Shown here: in pieces, positions 30,270 through 41,328 of the stretch | Position numbering within the stretch: position 1 is the stretch's first letter | Layout of the letters: every line of letters starts with the position of its first letter | Assembly (NCBI GenBank): GCA_948474755.1 | Contig: CAOLHI010001038.1 | Coordinates: 434,001 to 498,000 of the forward strand | Length of the DNA stretch: 64,000 bases | Reading direction: 5' to 3' | Source: Ctenosaura bakeri | Taxonomy: Eukaryota > Chordata > Lepidosauria > Squamata > Iguanidae | Made by a program: the position numbers and the translations under genes | Notes under the pieces: model-generated | Seen by the model: the letters and a program-made list of their open reading frames with translations, nothing else | What the model was told of the DNA's origin: nothing | The model's database searches: none

Positions 30270-31152
30270 AACCAGATTAGGCTCTAAGGAAAGAAGTGCA
30301 AAAATTGGAGGAAGAAACATGAACAATTTAAGATATGCAAGGTAACACCAGCAGAAAATATGCAGGTGACATCAGCAAAGATCTGGAACAATTAGTGGAG
30401 AAAGTCAATAAAGAAAGCACAAAGGCAGGTTTGCAGCTGAGCCTTAAGAAAACAAAAGTAATGGCCACAGATTATTTACATCACTTTGAAACAGGAGACT
30501 GAAGACATTGAAATAGTTCAAGATTTTCCACACCTTCACTCAGTCATTAACCAGAATGGAGACTGCAGTCAAGAAATCAGAAGAAGACGAGGACTTGGAA
30601 GGACAGCTGTGAAGAAACTAGACCAGATCCTCAAGTCTAATGATATATGTATAAATATCAATTAAAGTCAAGATGACCCATACCATTGTATTTCCAGTTT
30701 CTAAGTATGGTTGAGAAAGCTGGACAGTGAAGAAAGCAGATAGGAAGAAAATCAACTCATTTGAAAACCGGTGCTGGAGAAGAGTTCTACAGATACCCTG
30801 GACTGCCAAAAAGACCAATAAATGGGTGCTAGGAAAAAAATATCAAGCCTGAGCTCTCCCTAGAAGCCAATATGGCTAAACTGAGACTGTTGTATTTCGG
30901 CCGTATCATGAGAAAACATGAGTCACTGGAAAAGACAATAAGAAAAGACAATAATGCTTGGCAAGGTGGAAGGCAGTATGAAAAGAGGAAGACTGCATCA
31001 CAGATGGGTAGATTCCATCAAGGAAGCCACACTGGCCGGGCTGAGTTTGCAAGACCTGAGCAGGGCTGTTGATGAGGGTGACTTGGAGATCTCCCATTCA
31101 GAGGGTCACCACGAATCGAAGTCAACTCGATGGCAGTTAGCACCAGCAAACA
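30270..31152 (+). mobile_element. Bov-B (RTE-clade) LINE, decayed 3' part of ORF2 and 3' end
   Basis: Translated in shifting frames the region gives YAGDISKDLEQLVEKVNK (from 30359), matching the reverse-transcriptase YADD box and following helix with the first Asp changed to Gly. It also gives WTVKKADRKKINSF-like sequence near 30720-30765, LRLLYFGRIMRKHESLEKTI (about 30878) and LGKVEGSMKRGR (about 30957, another frame). A ~22-bp duplication (ATATGCA near 30333 and 30358) disrupts the YADD region. The end GAGGGTCACCACGAATCGAA with CAACTCGATGGCAGTTAG is the typical Bov-B terminus. Frameshifts and stops make it inactive. Confidence 0.82.
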
Positions 31153-31689
31153 CTTCTGACTTAGAAATGGTCTATATTCGCCTAGAGACCGTGGGAATCT
31201 AGAAACTATTCATGGACCTCAATGGCAATTAACCAGTACTGCAAATTGCAAAATATTTGCTGTCTAGCAAACTGATGAACTATAATGATAACAGAGTTTG
31301 TACTGTTGATCTCAGGAATCCCTGCATGAGGATTTGATTCTTGGGTGCACCCAAACCTTATTCTGTCACTTATTATAAGTCTAGAAAATGGAGGGCTGAT
31401 ACACACATTCCTCCGTACCACTTGATGTCTGATCATCTTTTCAGCTCAGAATCATCCTTCTGAATAAGATTAATTCTGTACAGCATTTGGAGTGACAGAG
31501 AAACAATGGCTGCCGTGTCCTACCCGTGATGTCCCAATCTCACAAAAGTTAATATAAGCTGCCTTTCAGCAATGTTGCCATTAAAGGATGAGAACTGAGT
31601 TGTTGTGTGAACTTACTCCAAAAGTTCTTTATAACTGACACACAATGGCCAGCCTCCATCTAAGGATGTACACATGTGTAAATAACACT
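31153..31689. other. Unique stretch, nothing recognised
   Basis: Short chance frames only. Confidence 0.4.
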
Positions 31690-32062
31690 AGTTGCATGTG
31701 AGGCCAAAAAGTCACCATTGCACAACAGAGGTATTTCGCTGATATCAGCAAAAATGGGAGTTGCACCGTCAGCATGTTCCTCTGTGCCTTGTCTTTGTGT
31801 ATGGCAATTGTGCATTGCAATTGTGTGCCAGTGGTGGAGCTTAGAGCATGTGGAGGGGGGCGAGGGGGCTATGGCACGAGGGGCATGGCCACTGTGCGTG
31901 GGAGCATGACCAGGGCAAGTGGGGGTGTGGCTATGGATTGGAACACCCTAAAAACATTGCCGCCCAGGGCAAATCGCCTTTCCCACCCACCCACCCCATT
32001 CCTAGGCAACTGTAGTATGCATTGCAATAGTATGTTGTATATTGCAATGTACAACATATGGC
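31690..32062. repeat. TGCA-rich dispersed repeat, family C, copy C3
   Basis: CACCATTGCACAACAGAGGT with a TATTTCGCTGATATCAGC stretch aligns with the CACAACAGACATATTCTGCT of C4. GGCAATTGTGCATTGCAATT and CATTGCAATAGTATGTTG follow. A GC-rich insert (31850-32000) splits the TGCA-rich parts. Confidence 0.55.
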
Positions 32063-33174
32063 TAAGAATGAGCCTGAGAATCTGAGCATGTGGGAGAACT
32101 AAAGAAAACTTTGAGAGCCTGCATCTTGGAAAACTCAAGAAGAACTTTGAAAAGGTGAGGGAACTTTGAGAGCATGAGAATCTGAGGACCTTGAGAGAAC
32201 TTTGAGAAGCTGAACAAACTTATAGAGCTTGAGAAACGGAGACCCTGGAAACCCATTGATGCCCACAATCAGAGTGGACAATCAATGGGCCAATGGTCTG
32301 TTAGTATCAGGTACTTTTCTATAGACTTGTTGGATGAAAGCAGCATTTTGGATCTGCTATGCGAAATGAGACCCGTCCTTCAGTCTCTCAAAGCAGCAAA
32401 TCCATCATCTCAAATTTATCCTCATGATCGATGTGAAATGTTCTGTTGTTTTTTTGGATAGTTTTCTCATGAGAACATGTGGATGGCCTCTTACCATACA
32501 AAGGCCTCCACTGACAAAGCCTTTGAAACAGCAACAATTCATAAACATTTATGGATGGGTGGCAGTTCTCCTGGGCCAAAACACAAAAACACTTGGCTTC
32601 TTTCTGCTCTTGGCTGCCTGAGCCTCTGAAGCGCTTGCTACGTCCTGAGTTTTATGCTCTGAAAATCAGATCTACAACATTTCTGGAGCCATGTGGTAGC
32701 AGCTGTGTCTTGGCCGTCACCTGGGTTTGACTAGGAGTGGGAAAATATTCAAGAAAGATTACCAACCATGCCAAAGAAATAATTCCATCCCCAAAAATAC
32801 CCACATGATTTCAGATTTTCCCTCTCCTCCCCCCCTTCTTTTTTCTTACCAGTTTGTTTTATTCTGGACATGCCGATTAGAAAGACAAAAGTGTTTTCTG
32901 GAGAGCACAAGGCTGCTAGGCAGAGAGCAAAACTTTCCATGAATTCCTGCTGATCCTGGATCCACACCGTGCACAGCAATATTGGTTCAGGACAAATACA
33001 GTCTGCTGGCCGGACGCTGCAGCTTTCCATAGATAGCTGCTCATCCACCAGCCAAAGCAAGCTGTGCTAACATTGAAACAAATGCCGTTCTACACAGAGA
33101 GATAATGCAAAACTTTGAGATACTGGCGCGGGGTAAATATATACACTCAGACGAATCACGTCCCTAGTAACTGG
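32063..33174. other. Unique stretch with a GAACTTTGAGA-like repeated word
   Basis: Between 32090 and 32260 the words ACTTTGAGA(G/A) and TGAGAATCTGAG recur loosely at short intervals, suggesting an old degenerate tandem repeat. The rest is unique with no gene supported. Confidence 0.4.
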
Positions 33175-33319
33175 GGCCATTTCTGCACTGGAGTGTTATA
33201 GTGCTATCATTCCACTTTCAACATCCTATGGAATCCTGGGGCTTGCAGTTTAGGAAGGAGCCATTGAGGATGTTGAAAGTGGAATAATAGCACTATAACA
33301 GTCTAGTGTGGAATTGGCC
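33175..33319. mobile_element. Palindromic MITE, family A, copy A10 (shortest)
   Basis: Ends GGCCATTTCTGCACTGGAG and CTAGTGTGGAATTGGCC pair, but most of the right inner arm (the AAACCCC part) is deleted. Flanking TGGG on both sides may be part of a target duplication. Confidence 0.78.
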
Positions 33320-33321
33320 TG

Positions 33322-33551
33322 GGTGTTGTTGTCGTGTGCCTTCACATTGCTTCTGATTTATGGATACTCTACCCTGGCATTTTCCTGGCATGATTTGTTC
33401 AGATGGGATTTGCCTTTGCCTTCCTCAGAGGCTGAGAAAGTGCAACTTGCCCAAGGTCCTCCAGTGGGTTTCCACCGTGGAGCTGGGACTCGAATCCTGA
33501 TCTCTAGACTCATAATCCAATGCTCAAACCATTATTCCACACTGGCTCTGT
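33322..33551 (-). mobile_element. Squamate tRNA-derived SINE, nearly full length
   Basis: Starts GTGTTGTTGTCGTGTGCCTT, then CCTTCCTCAGAGGCTGAG and CAGTGGGTTTCCACCG, and ends with the head inverse ATTATTCCACACTGGCTCTG. It directly follows MITE A10. Confidence 0.83.
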
Positions 33552-34249
33552 GATATACGGCAAAGGTATAAATATTTTAATAAATAAATGCTGACCACTA
33601 GGTGCAAATAGACCTGGGAAATGTAGTTTTCTTAAAGGCTGATGAGGAAGTGCTTTTCATAGGAAGGAAAGTTCTTTCTCATTGATGAAGCTGAGTCTCT
33701 TATGTTTGATTTTCATGGGCTTTAAAAAAACCCTCAGATTGCTTTGAGTTCTCCTGCCCAAAATTTCTCTAGGAAAGTTCAGAAAACTCCAGGGATGCTT
33801 TACAAGGCAAACTGTAGGGTTCTTTCCCATTACTGTCACGGAATGACCAAAAGTCATGGATGAAATACAGCACAAAATTTGTACTGTGGCACAGACAAAA
33901 CTGCAGGGGTATAGCTATGGCGTGGCAGGGAAAATGAGGGCATTCCCCACCCCTGCTCAAAATGAAAAAATTCTGTCCCTTCTGATGAAAGTTTCCTTCG
34001 CTCTCCAAATTCCTACCATCACAGTAACCTAAAACTTAAATTGAGCATTTAGAAATTGAGCTTTAGCATCCAAAGAGAAGAGGCAGGCCCAGTGACCTGG
34101 AGAACGCAGATGCAAAATACAGGAGACTTCTGGTTAGGAATTATTTTAAATCTCTCTACGATGCCAGAAATTTGGAACTGAAGGGCAAATCTCATCAAGA
34201 GGTGCAGAATTCTTATTTGAAGGAGAAACGGCTTCATTTCACCAACTGG
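33552..34249. other. Unique stretch, no gene supported
   Basis: AT-rich AATAAATAAA near 33581 may end an old element. No gene. Confidence 0.4.
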
Positions 34250-34345
34250 TAGCTACCCCCCTTGCTCTGGGTCCCCCCTTGCTCTGGGTCCACAGGTTAT
34301 CCATAACCTCCCTCCCTCTGAATTGTGGACCCAGAGCAACCTATT
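34250..34345. repeat. Short duplication plus inverted repeat (TGCTCTGGGTCC)
   Basis: TTGCTCTGGGTCC occurs twice in a row (about 34261 and 34277) and its inverse GGACCCAGAGCAA lies at about 34328. A TATA-like TATAAAA follows at 34406-34412. This could be the edge of an unrecognised element. Confidence 0.55.
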
Positions 34346-35329
34346 CGCACTCAATGGAAAATGTAACGTAGTGGCTGCTTTGCTGGACCGTGACGCAAGT
34401 AGCCCTATAAAAACCTCCAGCCTGACCCAGCCCTGAGAACATGTGGAACGGGCACTCCAGCGTGTTGGTAATAAATTGCGGGTGCCATTAAAAGCGTTCC
34501 AGAGGGTCAAGTATATTTCCCTAAATTGGAAGAGGAGAGACAGTCGTTAGTTTTGTTCCTTTGGCCCTTGTGGCTTTCAGTGATGCATTGTTTCCTTTCT
34601 TTTAAAGATTTTTCCCTTAATTAATCACCGCTTCAGGAAGGAATAATTCTTTGTTATATTTTCTTGGCTGCAGGAGGAAGCTTCGGCCTGTCTTGTGCAT
34701 CCAAACTGCACACAGAAGACCGTCCTCCGGCCCGACCACACCTTCCCTCGGTTCCCATTTTCCTACATTGCATGGTAACTAGACGGTCCACTCCCTTCCC
34801 CAAATGGTGGGATTCAGATGTGAGCCGAACATCCAGAGCACTCTTTGCTCACTAAATCCTTCTGGGCCCATTTGCTGCCTGTGCGCCGAGATGGGCGTTC
34901 TCTCCTTTTTCCATGATTCGCCACACACACAGCTGGGTGGACGCAAATCCTCCGAGCAACACTCATTGGAGAAACATCCCGAACTGCCCGGGTGCTCCAG
35001 CACATCCTGTAGCTAAGCCTTGCTAAATTTCACCCTAAGTCTTTCTCCCATTTCCCCCAGTTTCTCAAGAGAGCTGTGACTCACCATACGGCTCTCCACG
35101 TTGTTTCCAGTCTTCATCCACTTAATATAAAAAGTCTTTCATCTGCTTTTCCCCATCCCTGCTGTGCAACTCCTAGAAAAAGTGGAACCTCAGTGTCGTA
35201 TACTTGCAAGCCTTCCCCCTCCCCAAATTGTTGACAGAGTTGTAAATAATCTTTTTCTTTTTAACAATCCACAGCTGGCATTCAGTTAGCAGCATATATA
35301 TATACATAAGTCATATTATGCATGCAGAG
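34346..35329. other. Unique stretch, no gene supported
   Basis: It contains CCCTTAATTAATCACCG at about 34614-34630, an AT core of the homeodomain type. Chance frames only. Confidence 0.4.
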
Positions 35330-35590
35330 TGAATAATTTCCCATGGCACAACAGACATATTCTGCTGAGCGCAGGAGAAGTGGAGTTCTGCACACGACAA
35401 TGCTGAGCATTGCACATTGCAGTTGTTAATTGTGGCTGTGCATTGGGATTTCATATTGCAGTGGCATGTTGCACATTGCACAACACCCACTCATCGACAT
35501 GCGTTACACAGTGATACTCCTCGGCACAGAGGGTTGCATCGTACAGGCTCTGCAGGCAGATTTGTACACTACGCTGCGGGGATGTTGGAT
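35330..35590. repeat. TGCA-rich dispersed repeat, family C, copy C4
   Basis: GGCACAACAGACATATTCTG (35355-35374) is the inverse of CAGAATATGTCTGTTGCACC in C5 (45527), so C4 and C5 lie in opposite orientations. GAGCATTGCACATTGCAGTT and GTTGCACATTGCACAACACC follow. Confidence 0.68.
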
Positions 35591-35944
35591 TGCAGCTTTC
35601 TTCAGCTTCGTATCACTGGCCCATTTTCAAGGTTTACTTTCTGCAATGAAATTTTCTGTCATAATTTCTTCTTTCTGTTTAGTCCTTTCTGACTCCTTGG
35701 AGAGTCAACACAGAGGTAGATCCAATGGATTCAGTGTCTCTGCTCTTGTGTAGGCCATTTTCTACAGGGAAACCAAAAAGTCTTTCTAACAGCCAAAGGG
35801 CACTTTCTTTGACCAGCTCAGATGTCTAAACTTCTAGTCATCATTTCTGCCCTGGGGGGAAAAAAAAGGACACAATCTAGAGGAGGCAATTTACAGGAGA
35901 GAAGCAGTGACAGGTAAGGGAAGAGAGTTTACTCTTTCCTCAAA
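35591..35944. other. Short unique stretch
   Basis: Chance frames only. Confidence 0.35.
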
Positions 35945-35948
35945 GCTA

Positions 35949-35972
35949 TTTGTTTGTTTGTTTGTTTGTTTA
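35949..35972. repeat. (TTTG)n microsatellite
   Basis: About six TTTG units. Confidence 0.95.
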
Positions 35973-36002
35973 TCAATTTGAACAAGAAATCTAAGATGCA
36001 CA

Positions 36003-36047
36003 GTTGGTTGGTTGGTTGGTTGGTTGGTTGGTTGGTTGGTTGGTTGC
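36003..36047. repeat. (TTGG)n microsatellite
   Basis: About eleven TTGG units. Confidence 0.95.
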
Positions 36048-36734
36048 AGAATAAATCCCAAACTATGGAGATTCTCACCTGTCTAGGATTTCCTTCATCA
36101 GAGTTCCTTCATATTCAAGAAACCATTTCCCGCCCCCCAAAACGTTTCTTATTCTGGCATTAATTACAGGGCATGATTCTGTCCACAGTTTACAAGTTGG
36201 CCATCGATGACCTGAATCTAGATTGAAGTAGAGGAGACCCATTGGCTCACTGGAATTTACCTACGCATTGACTTACTATTCAAGAATGGATTGAATGAAT
36301 CTGCCCTTGCTGGGAGTAACCAAGGGGATTAAGGCCAACATGTGTTGATGGTGGAAGAGCCAATGAGCGATAACTACCACCTAATTTCTAAACAGATATA
36401 AATTAAATAGAAATTAAATCAGGTTGGATCCCTTCAGGAAATTGTCTTTCCAGTTCTTCTAGGCCAGCCCCCCTGGCTTCCACACAAAGGAAAGGCCTCT
36501 CCCCCATTGCTACACACCTTGACTGGAGTGAATGAGCTGCGGCATCCATTTTATCTCAGAGATCAACAATTGTTGGGCTACCCATGGCCCAAAGGCAGCA
36601 CGGCCACTGGCTATGCAGCATGGGGATGTTGGGACCTGTCATCCAGCATGTAAGGGAACACTCGGTGTGGACAAACCGGCCTCAGATGGTTGTTCAGCTC
36701 CCAAGTGGCTTCGTTTTGTTGCAACACCTTGACA
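36048..36734. other. Unique stretch, no gene supported
   Basis: GGGGATGTTGGGACCTGTCA near 36623 recalls a common reptile repeat phrase but no element limits are visible. Confidence 0.4.
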
Positions 36735-36925
36735 GAGTTTGGCTTAGCCTTCACGTTTGATCTAACCTTCATTTGTGGTCCCAACAAAGTTGAGTTTGGT
36801 TTAACCTTCATTTGTGGTCTGAACAAGGTGAAACTGGGTTTGGCTTAACCTTGATTTTTGGTCAGAACAAGGTCAAAATGAGTTCAGTCAAACCTTCATT
36901 TTTAGTCTCCATGAGGTCAAACTGT
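36735..36925. repeat. VNTR, 39-44-bp unit, about four copies
   Basis: The core TAACCTTCATTTGTGGTC recurs with changes at about 36763, 36802, 36846 and 36890, each followed by a (G)AACAAGGT-like or GAGGTCAAA word. Spacing is 39, 44 and 44 bp. Confidence 0.85.
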
Positions 36926-37689
36926 CCTAAGAGAACTTTTAAATGTTTAATATCTATGTGGGCTTCCCCTCTCCTTTGTCAAAGCAATGGCTACAATCTT
37001 CTTCTTTTTTTAAAGACTTTCATTGCTGACAGTGGATTAGGAGATTTGGCTAGCTATTTCAAACTGATTCATGGAGTAAAAGAAGTATTGTTCTTGCCAC
37101 TGTAGAATGAATTTAAAAAAAAACAAGTAATTCAACAATGTCCGCAAGTTTCCTTAAGTTAAGGACCGTTGGTGTGGAGGGAATTCTGGAGAGAGACATG
37201 ACCGCCTGTGCAGTTACATTGTGACCTGAATGCCTGACATTTCGCTGAGGTTTTGTGTGAGTCAAGTTGCTTTGTTTCTCCCTGATGCAATGGGTTTTAA
37301 TCTACTAAAGGGCAACAGAAAAAAAATAAAACAAGGGTGATAATTCTTACTTTGTCATGATGACCCTGGGCAGAAAATTTCCAAGATGCGGATTTTCCAG
37401 GCAGCTTGACGGACAATGATCTCAAGCCCTGCACAGATGAATACTCTGGGATGCACCAAAGGAAATATTCCCATTTTGGGTTTGTTTGTTTGTTTATTTG
37501 CAAACAGCAGTAACAATGCAAAAGCTCCATGCATCAAGACTTGTGCAAACAAGTTCTCTGGACCCAACCACCATTGCAGGCAGGTTTGGTGAGGACATGG
37601 AAGAAAGTCTTCCCAGTGGCTGCTTCCAAATTATGAAACTCTCTTCCTCTGGAGGTCTGCTCAGCCCCTGCCTTGTTATTTTTCTGCTA
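36926..37689. other. Unique stretch, no gene supported
   Basis: A (GTTT)n spot near 37481-37497 and chance frames only. Confidence 0.45.
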
Positions 37690-37811
37690 TTGCAGATGAA
37701 GCTTTTAATGGGGTGCGTGCTGTTTTTCTTCTGTTTTATGATGTTTTAAATGTTTTTTTTATCTTGTGCTTTTCAAATAGAACTCAGATTTGTGTTTTAA
37801 TTTAACTGTTA
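37690..37811 (+). repeat. Candidate LINE 3' UTR remnant (T-rich)
   Basis: TTTTATGATGTTTTAAATG and TGTTTTAATTTAACTG precede the SINE and resemble the T-rich region upstream of the L2-like tail at 15341. Weak support. Confidence 0.3.
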
Positions 37812-38003
37812 ATGAGCCAGCGTGATGCAGCGGTTTGAGCATTGGACTATGGACCTTGGGGACCACGTTCAACTCCCCTCCCAGCAATGGAAACCCGCTG
37901 GATGACCTTGGGCATGCCACATACTCTCAGACCCAGAAAACTCTTTGAAAAGTTCACCTTACGGCCACCATAAGCTGGTTTGAAGGTGCACAGCAATAAA
38001 AAC
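37812..38003 (+). mobile_element. Squamate tRNA-derived SINE, sense
   Basis: Head GAGCCAGCGTGATGCAGCGG and GTTTGAGCATTGGACTATGG, body GGAAACCCGCTGGATGACCT, tail GGCCACCATAAGCTGGTTTG and GAAGGTGCACAGCAATAA. Part of the middle is missing. Confidence 0.82.
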
Positions 38004-38054
38004 TGTGCTTTTAAATGGCTGTGAACCACTTTTGAGTCCAATACGGAGAGAAAA

Positions 38055-38192
38055 TCCAAAGCTGTTTTCTGGGGTTGAGAGTGTGTGATGTGCCCAAGGT
38101 CACCCAGTCAGTTTCCATGGCTGAGAGGGGAACTGAACCCTGGTCTCCAGGGTTGTAATCCAAGGCCCAAACCACTATACTGCTCAGTTCAA
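38055..38192 (-). mobile_element. Squamate SINE, antisense, tail missing
   Basis: TTTTCTGGGGTTGAGAGTGT, GTGCCCAAGGTCACCCAGTC, then CCAGGGTTGTAATCCAAGGC and ACCACTATACTGCTCAG. Confidence 0.78.
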
Positions 38193-38225
38193 GTGTGAAA
38201 AGAAAGAATTCAAAAAGGACTCTGT

Positions 38226-38402
38226 AGAATCCACTGCTGCCTCAGTGGCATGTGGTGAAGTGTCCTTCTTTGGAGATTTTTAAGGAGACGCTGGATGGCC
38301 ATCCATCAGGAGTGCTTTGAAGGTGGGTTCCCACATGGCAGAAGTGGGTTGGACTGGATGGCTCTTGTCCTCTATTCCAACTCTAGGACTCTATGATATC
38401 CC
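38226..38402 (+). mobile_element. CR1-like LINE 3' end, sense
   Basis: GTGTCCTTCTTTGGAGATTT, CTGGATGGCCATCCATCAGG, GGGTTGGACTGGATGGCTCT and CTAGGACTCTATGAT form the last ~175 bp of the CR1-like 3' end. Confidence 0.8.
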
Positions 38403-38489
38403 ATATTAAAATTTTAAAAAGCAGCACAGCCAGGGCACATTCTTGTACCCCAACCAACAGGAACTGAATGGAACAGGAGTGTCTTTGCC

Positions 38490-38700
38490 TGCTGGCCAAA
38501 AAGAGAGCAGAGAAGGGGCCAAGCAAGCCTTCCTTGGGAGGGAATTCCATAGCCTAGGAGCAGCCACCATGAAAAGCTCTTTCTCAAATCATCACTAGAC
38601 AATCCTTTGGAGGTGGCAGGATGAAGAGAAATCCTCCCCCCGAAGAGTGTAAGGCAAGTTTGGGAAGATGTGAGCTTTCCATCTGGGCTTGAGCCATCTA
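38490..38700 (+). repeat. Dispersed repeat family G, copy G1
   Basis: TTGGGAGGGAATTCCATAGC and CTAGGAGCAGCCACCATGAA recur as GGAGGGAGTTCCACAG and CTGGGGGCAGCCACTGAAAG at 59765-59805. The phrase is widespread in reptile genomes and probably LINE-derived. Confidence 0.55.
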
Positions 38701-39265
38701 GAATCATAGATTCATAGAATTATAGAGTTGGAAGAGACCCCAGGGGCCATCCGGTCCAACCCCCTGCTATGGAGGAACCCACATCAAAGGACTCCCTTGG
38801 ACAGATGGCCATCCAGCCTCCGCTTAAAACCCTCCAAAGAAGGAGGAGACTCCACCACACTCCATGGAGGCAGCAGCAGGTTCCACTGCCAGACAGCTCT
38901 GACCATCAGGAATTTCTTCCTGAGGTTCAGGTGGAATCTGCTTTCCTGCAGCTTGAATCCATTGCTCCTTGTCCTGGTCTCTGGAGCAGCAGAGAACAAG
39001 CTCGCTCCCTCCTCAACATGACATCCCTTCAAATATTTAAATGTGGCCATCATGTCCCCTCTTAACCTTCTCTTCTGCAGACTAAACACACCCAGCTCCC
39101 TAAGCCATTCCTTGTAGGGCGTCATGGCTTCCAGGCCCTTCACTATTTTGGTCGCCCTCCTCTGGACTTGCTCCAGCTTGTCGATATCTTTCTTGAAATG
39201 AGATGCCCAGAACTGGACACAAGATTTGAGACCTCATCTCATCTCGATGCTCAGGACTAAACATG
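38701..39265 (-). mobile_element. CR1-like LINE 3' region, longest copy
   Basis: Plus strand starts with the inverse terminus AATCATAGATTCATAGAATT and AGAGTTGGAAGAGACCCCAG, then AGATGGCCATCCAGCCTCC, TTGTCCTGGTCTCTGGAGCA, CCTCCTCTGGACTTGCTCCA and CCAGAACTGGACAC. About 565 bp are preserved with no ORF of note; it ends in ordinary sequence. Confidence 0.85.
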
Positions 39266-40124
39266 GGGCCTTGAGGAGGCAGGGCACGTGTTCTGCCACT
39301 GCAGCTTCCAACCGTGAGCTCATTGTAATTCCTTACAGAATGGGAATTACTCAGCTAGAGGGATGCAGGGCGGGAGGGGAAATTAAAGAGGAGAAGCTCC
39401 CAAGGTCCCTATTAGCCTAATCACTCCCAGATTACTGCTTTAACCTTTTCACCTTTATAAAGAAAGATAGCATGTTTGTGAAGACGGCCTATAAAAATAC
39501 CTCCTCACTAATGGCTCATTTTCCTCTTCCTTAGACAGTGCAACGGGTGGAAACATGCAGTCACACCTTGGATGGGACCCCATTTTTATGGGCTAAGAAT
39601 CCTTGCCCTTCCTTCTTTTCTGCTTTGAATGGCAATGTTGGATAACATTCCACCGTGTGTAAAATCAAAGCTCATTAACATTAAAAAAGAACAGGCTTTA
39701 AATGTAAAAGATTAATCTCCCCCACCCTGCATATTAAAATTAGATCCAAATGAGGAGTTATAGACTGGAGACTTTGGTTTGTCTTGGATCTTCTTCAACC
39801 CTTTCATCTTTCTGAAGCCCAAAATCTTGAAGGAATCTACTCGAAACCAAGGTGGGAATTTGTTTCCAACGCTGGCTGGCTGGCTGGAGAGACTTGATTA
39901 TTAGCTCACCCGCCCACTCCCCTTTCTTTATAAAATGGTGTTAACTGTAATCATGAATGGAGGCTTATCAGTTCCTTGTACTTTCTAAAACACTCCACCA
40001 AAAAAGAAGCAATTTAAACATGAGCTTCATGCCATAAAAACAGTGCTTATTATGCCTCATCAAGTGATATTTCAGTATTCTTGGTGGCTTGCTAAGCAGG
40101 GGTAATGGTTCATCAATATTTCTA
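39266..40124. other. Low-repeat stretch, possible regulatory DNA
   Basis: About 39410-39760 is AT-rich, repeat-free and contains blocks such as CAGATTACTGCTTTAACC and AGATTAATCTCC. It is a candidate only; no gene. Confidence 0.35.
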
Positions 40125-40220
40125 GGTGGCTCCAAGTGGCAGCCAATGGCTTCCAATGTCCCTGTTGTTTCTGCTGTGGATTTTAGCCCAAACTTTACAG
40201 GAGCCTCTGAGAGTCATCCC
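40125..40220. repeat. Family D fragment, D3
   Basis: AATGGCTTCCAATGTCCCTG, GATTTTAGCCCAAACTTTAC and AGGAGC are in the order of D1. Confidence 0.4.
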
Positions 40221-40749
40221 CCTGTCCCACCATTGCCACCAATTGTGAGGACTTCCTTCTGTCCCACTGCTGTTCCATCAAATGTGGAGACCATCTAGAT
40301 GCCCTCATAGTTTTCTGAGCAAGGTCTTGCTCTTCTAATTCCACCACCTTTAGACAAGAGCTGCCACCATGTGTCTTAACTCATCTGCATCAATAACAAT
40401 ATTGTCGCATTCTCAATGGTACAAATGTATAATTGGAGAGATGTTCAACTTAAAGTTAAAGGTTATTTAGCATATCTAAATCCTGACTGACCCTGGCTAA
40501 CTCCTGTCTCTCACTCCTCAACCTAACTAGACCTGAGTCTAACTAGTCCTTCTTTCTCTGAGCCTTACTGACTCTTCTAACATCTCTAACTCCTCTTCCT
40601 CATTGTCCTATTCCGACACAAACCCACCTTTTAAAATCCCATTTGGACACTTGTCCAAACACTAGCTCATCCCACACATTCCATACTCATTCCTGTCCAC
40701 AACAGATCACTTATTGCATTACATTTGCTATACTCTACACACATAGACA
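40221..40749. other. Unique stretch, nothing recognised
   Basis: A CTAACT-rich area near 40480-40600 looks like a loose low-complexity sequence. Confidence 0.4.
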
Positions 40750-40870
40750 TTTATTGTGTGCCTTCAAGTCCTTTCTTTCCTAAAGCAAAACTGTCATGGA
40801 TTTTCTGGGGCTGAGAGTATGTGATGTGCCCAAAGTCACCCAGTGGGTTTCCATGGCCGAGCGGAGAATT
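40750..40870 (-). mobile_element. Squamate SINE, antisense, head lost at hairpin
   Basis: TTATTGTGTGCCTTCAAGTC, TTTTCTGGGGCTGAGAGTAT, GTTTCCATGGCCGAGCGGAG, then it breaks into the inverted repeat at 40862 before the head. Confidence 0.75.
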
Positions 40871-40953
40871 GAATCTTACCTTAATTTCTCTAATTAGGGA
40901 GGAAAATGCAGCTGTGTTTATTAGAGAAATTAAGGTAAGATTCAGTTCTCCAC
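40862..40953. repeat. Hairpin: ~33-bp inverted repeat, ~24-bp spacer
   Basis: Left arm GAGAATTGAATCTTACCTTA continuing to TTTCTCTAA pairs with right arm TTAGAGAAATTAAGGTAAGA continuing to TTCAGTTCTC, differing at one base in 30. The left arm begins at the SINE body, so part of it may be SINE sequence copied in inverse. Confidence 0.9.
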
Positions 40954-40964
40954 TCCATAACATC

Positions 40965-41005
40965 ACAGAGCTGTCCAAGGTGCTGAAACCTATTCCACTA
41001 TCAAA
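40965..41005. repeat. Family D end fragment, D4
   Basis: AGAGCTGTCCAAGGTGCTGA matches GCTCTCCAAAGTGCTGAAC near 48232. It directly follows the hairpin. Confidence 0.35.
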
Positions 41006-41328
41006 TTCAGCACTGTGGACAGCTCCCTTAAAGTCTGGAATAAAACTTACAGCTGATCCACTCTCTCATTGGTATAGAAAGAACCAGGCCTATATGTTCA
41101 AAGGTCCTTCTTCCATGACCTTGGCAAGCAGGTCTTCTACTCGGGCGTAGGTTCAATAAGTCTTTCTTCCAGGTCAACAGGCAGAGGTGTTCAGCTTTAC
41201 CATGTCATTCTATACTTCTCTTGTTCTCATTGCAAAGTGATCCTTCTGTTTCAAAGATACCTCACCAAAAGTGAGTGGCCTGACCTGGTAGCCCATATTA
41301 AGTCAGTATTTTGTATTTACAGACTGAA
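41006..41328. other. Unique stretch, nothing recognised
   Basis: Chance frames only. Confidence 0.35.

Noticed and set aside
40821..41150. Matching peptide segments on opposite strands
   Set aside because: Explained by the hairpin at 40862-40953 rather than by a repeated protein motif.
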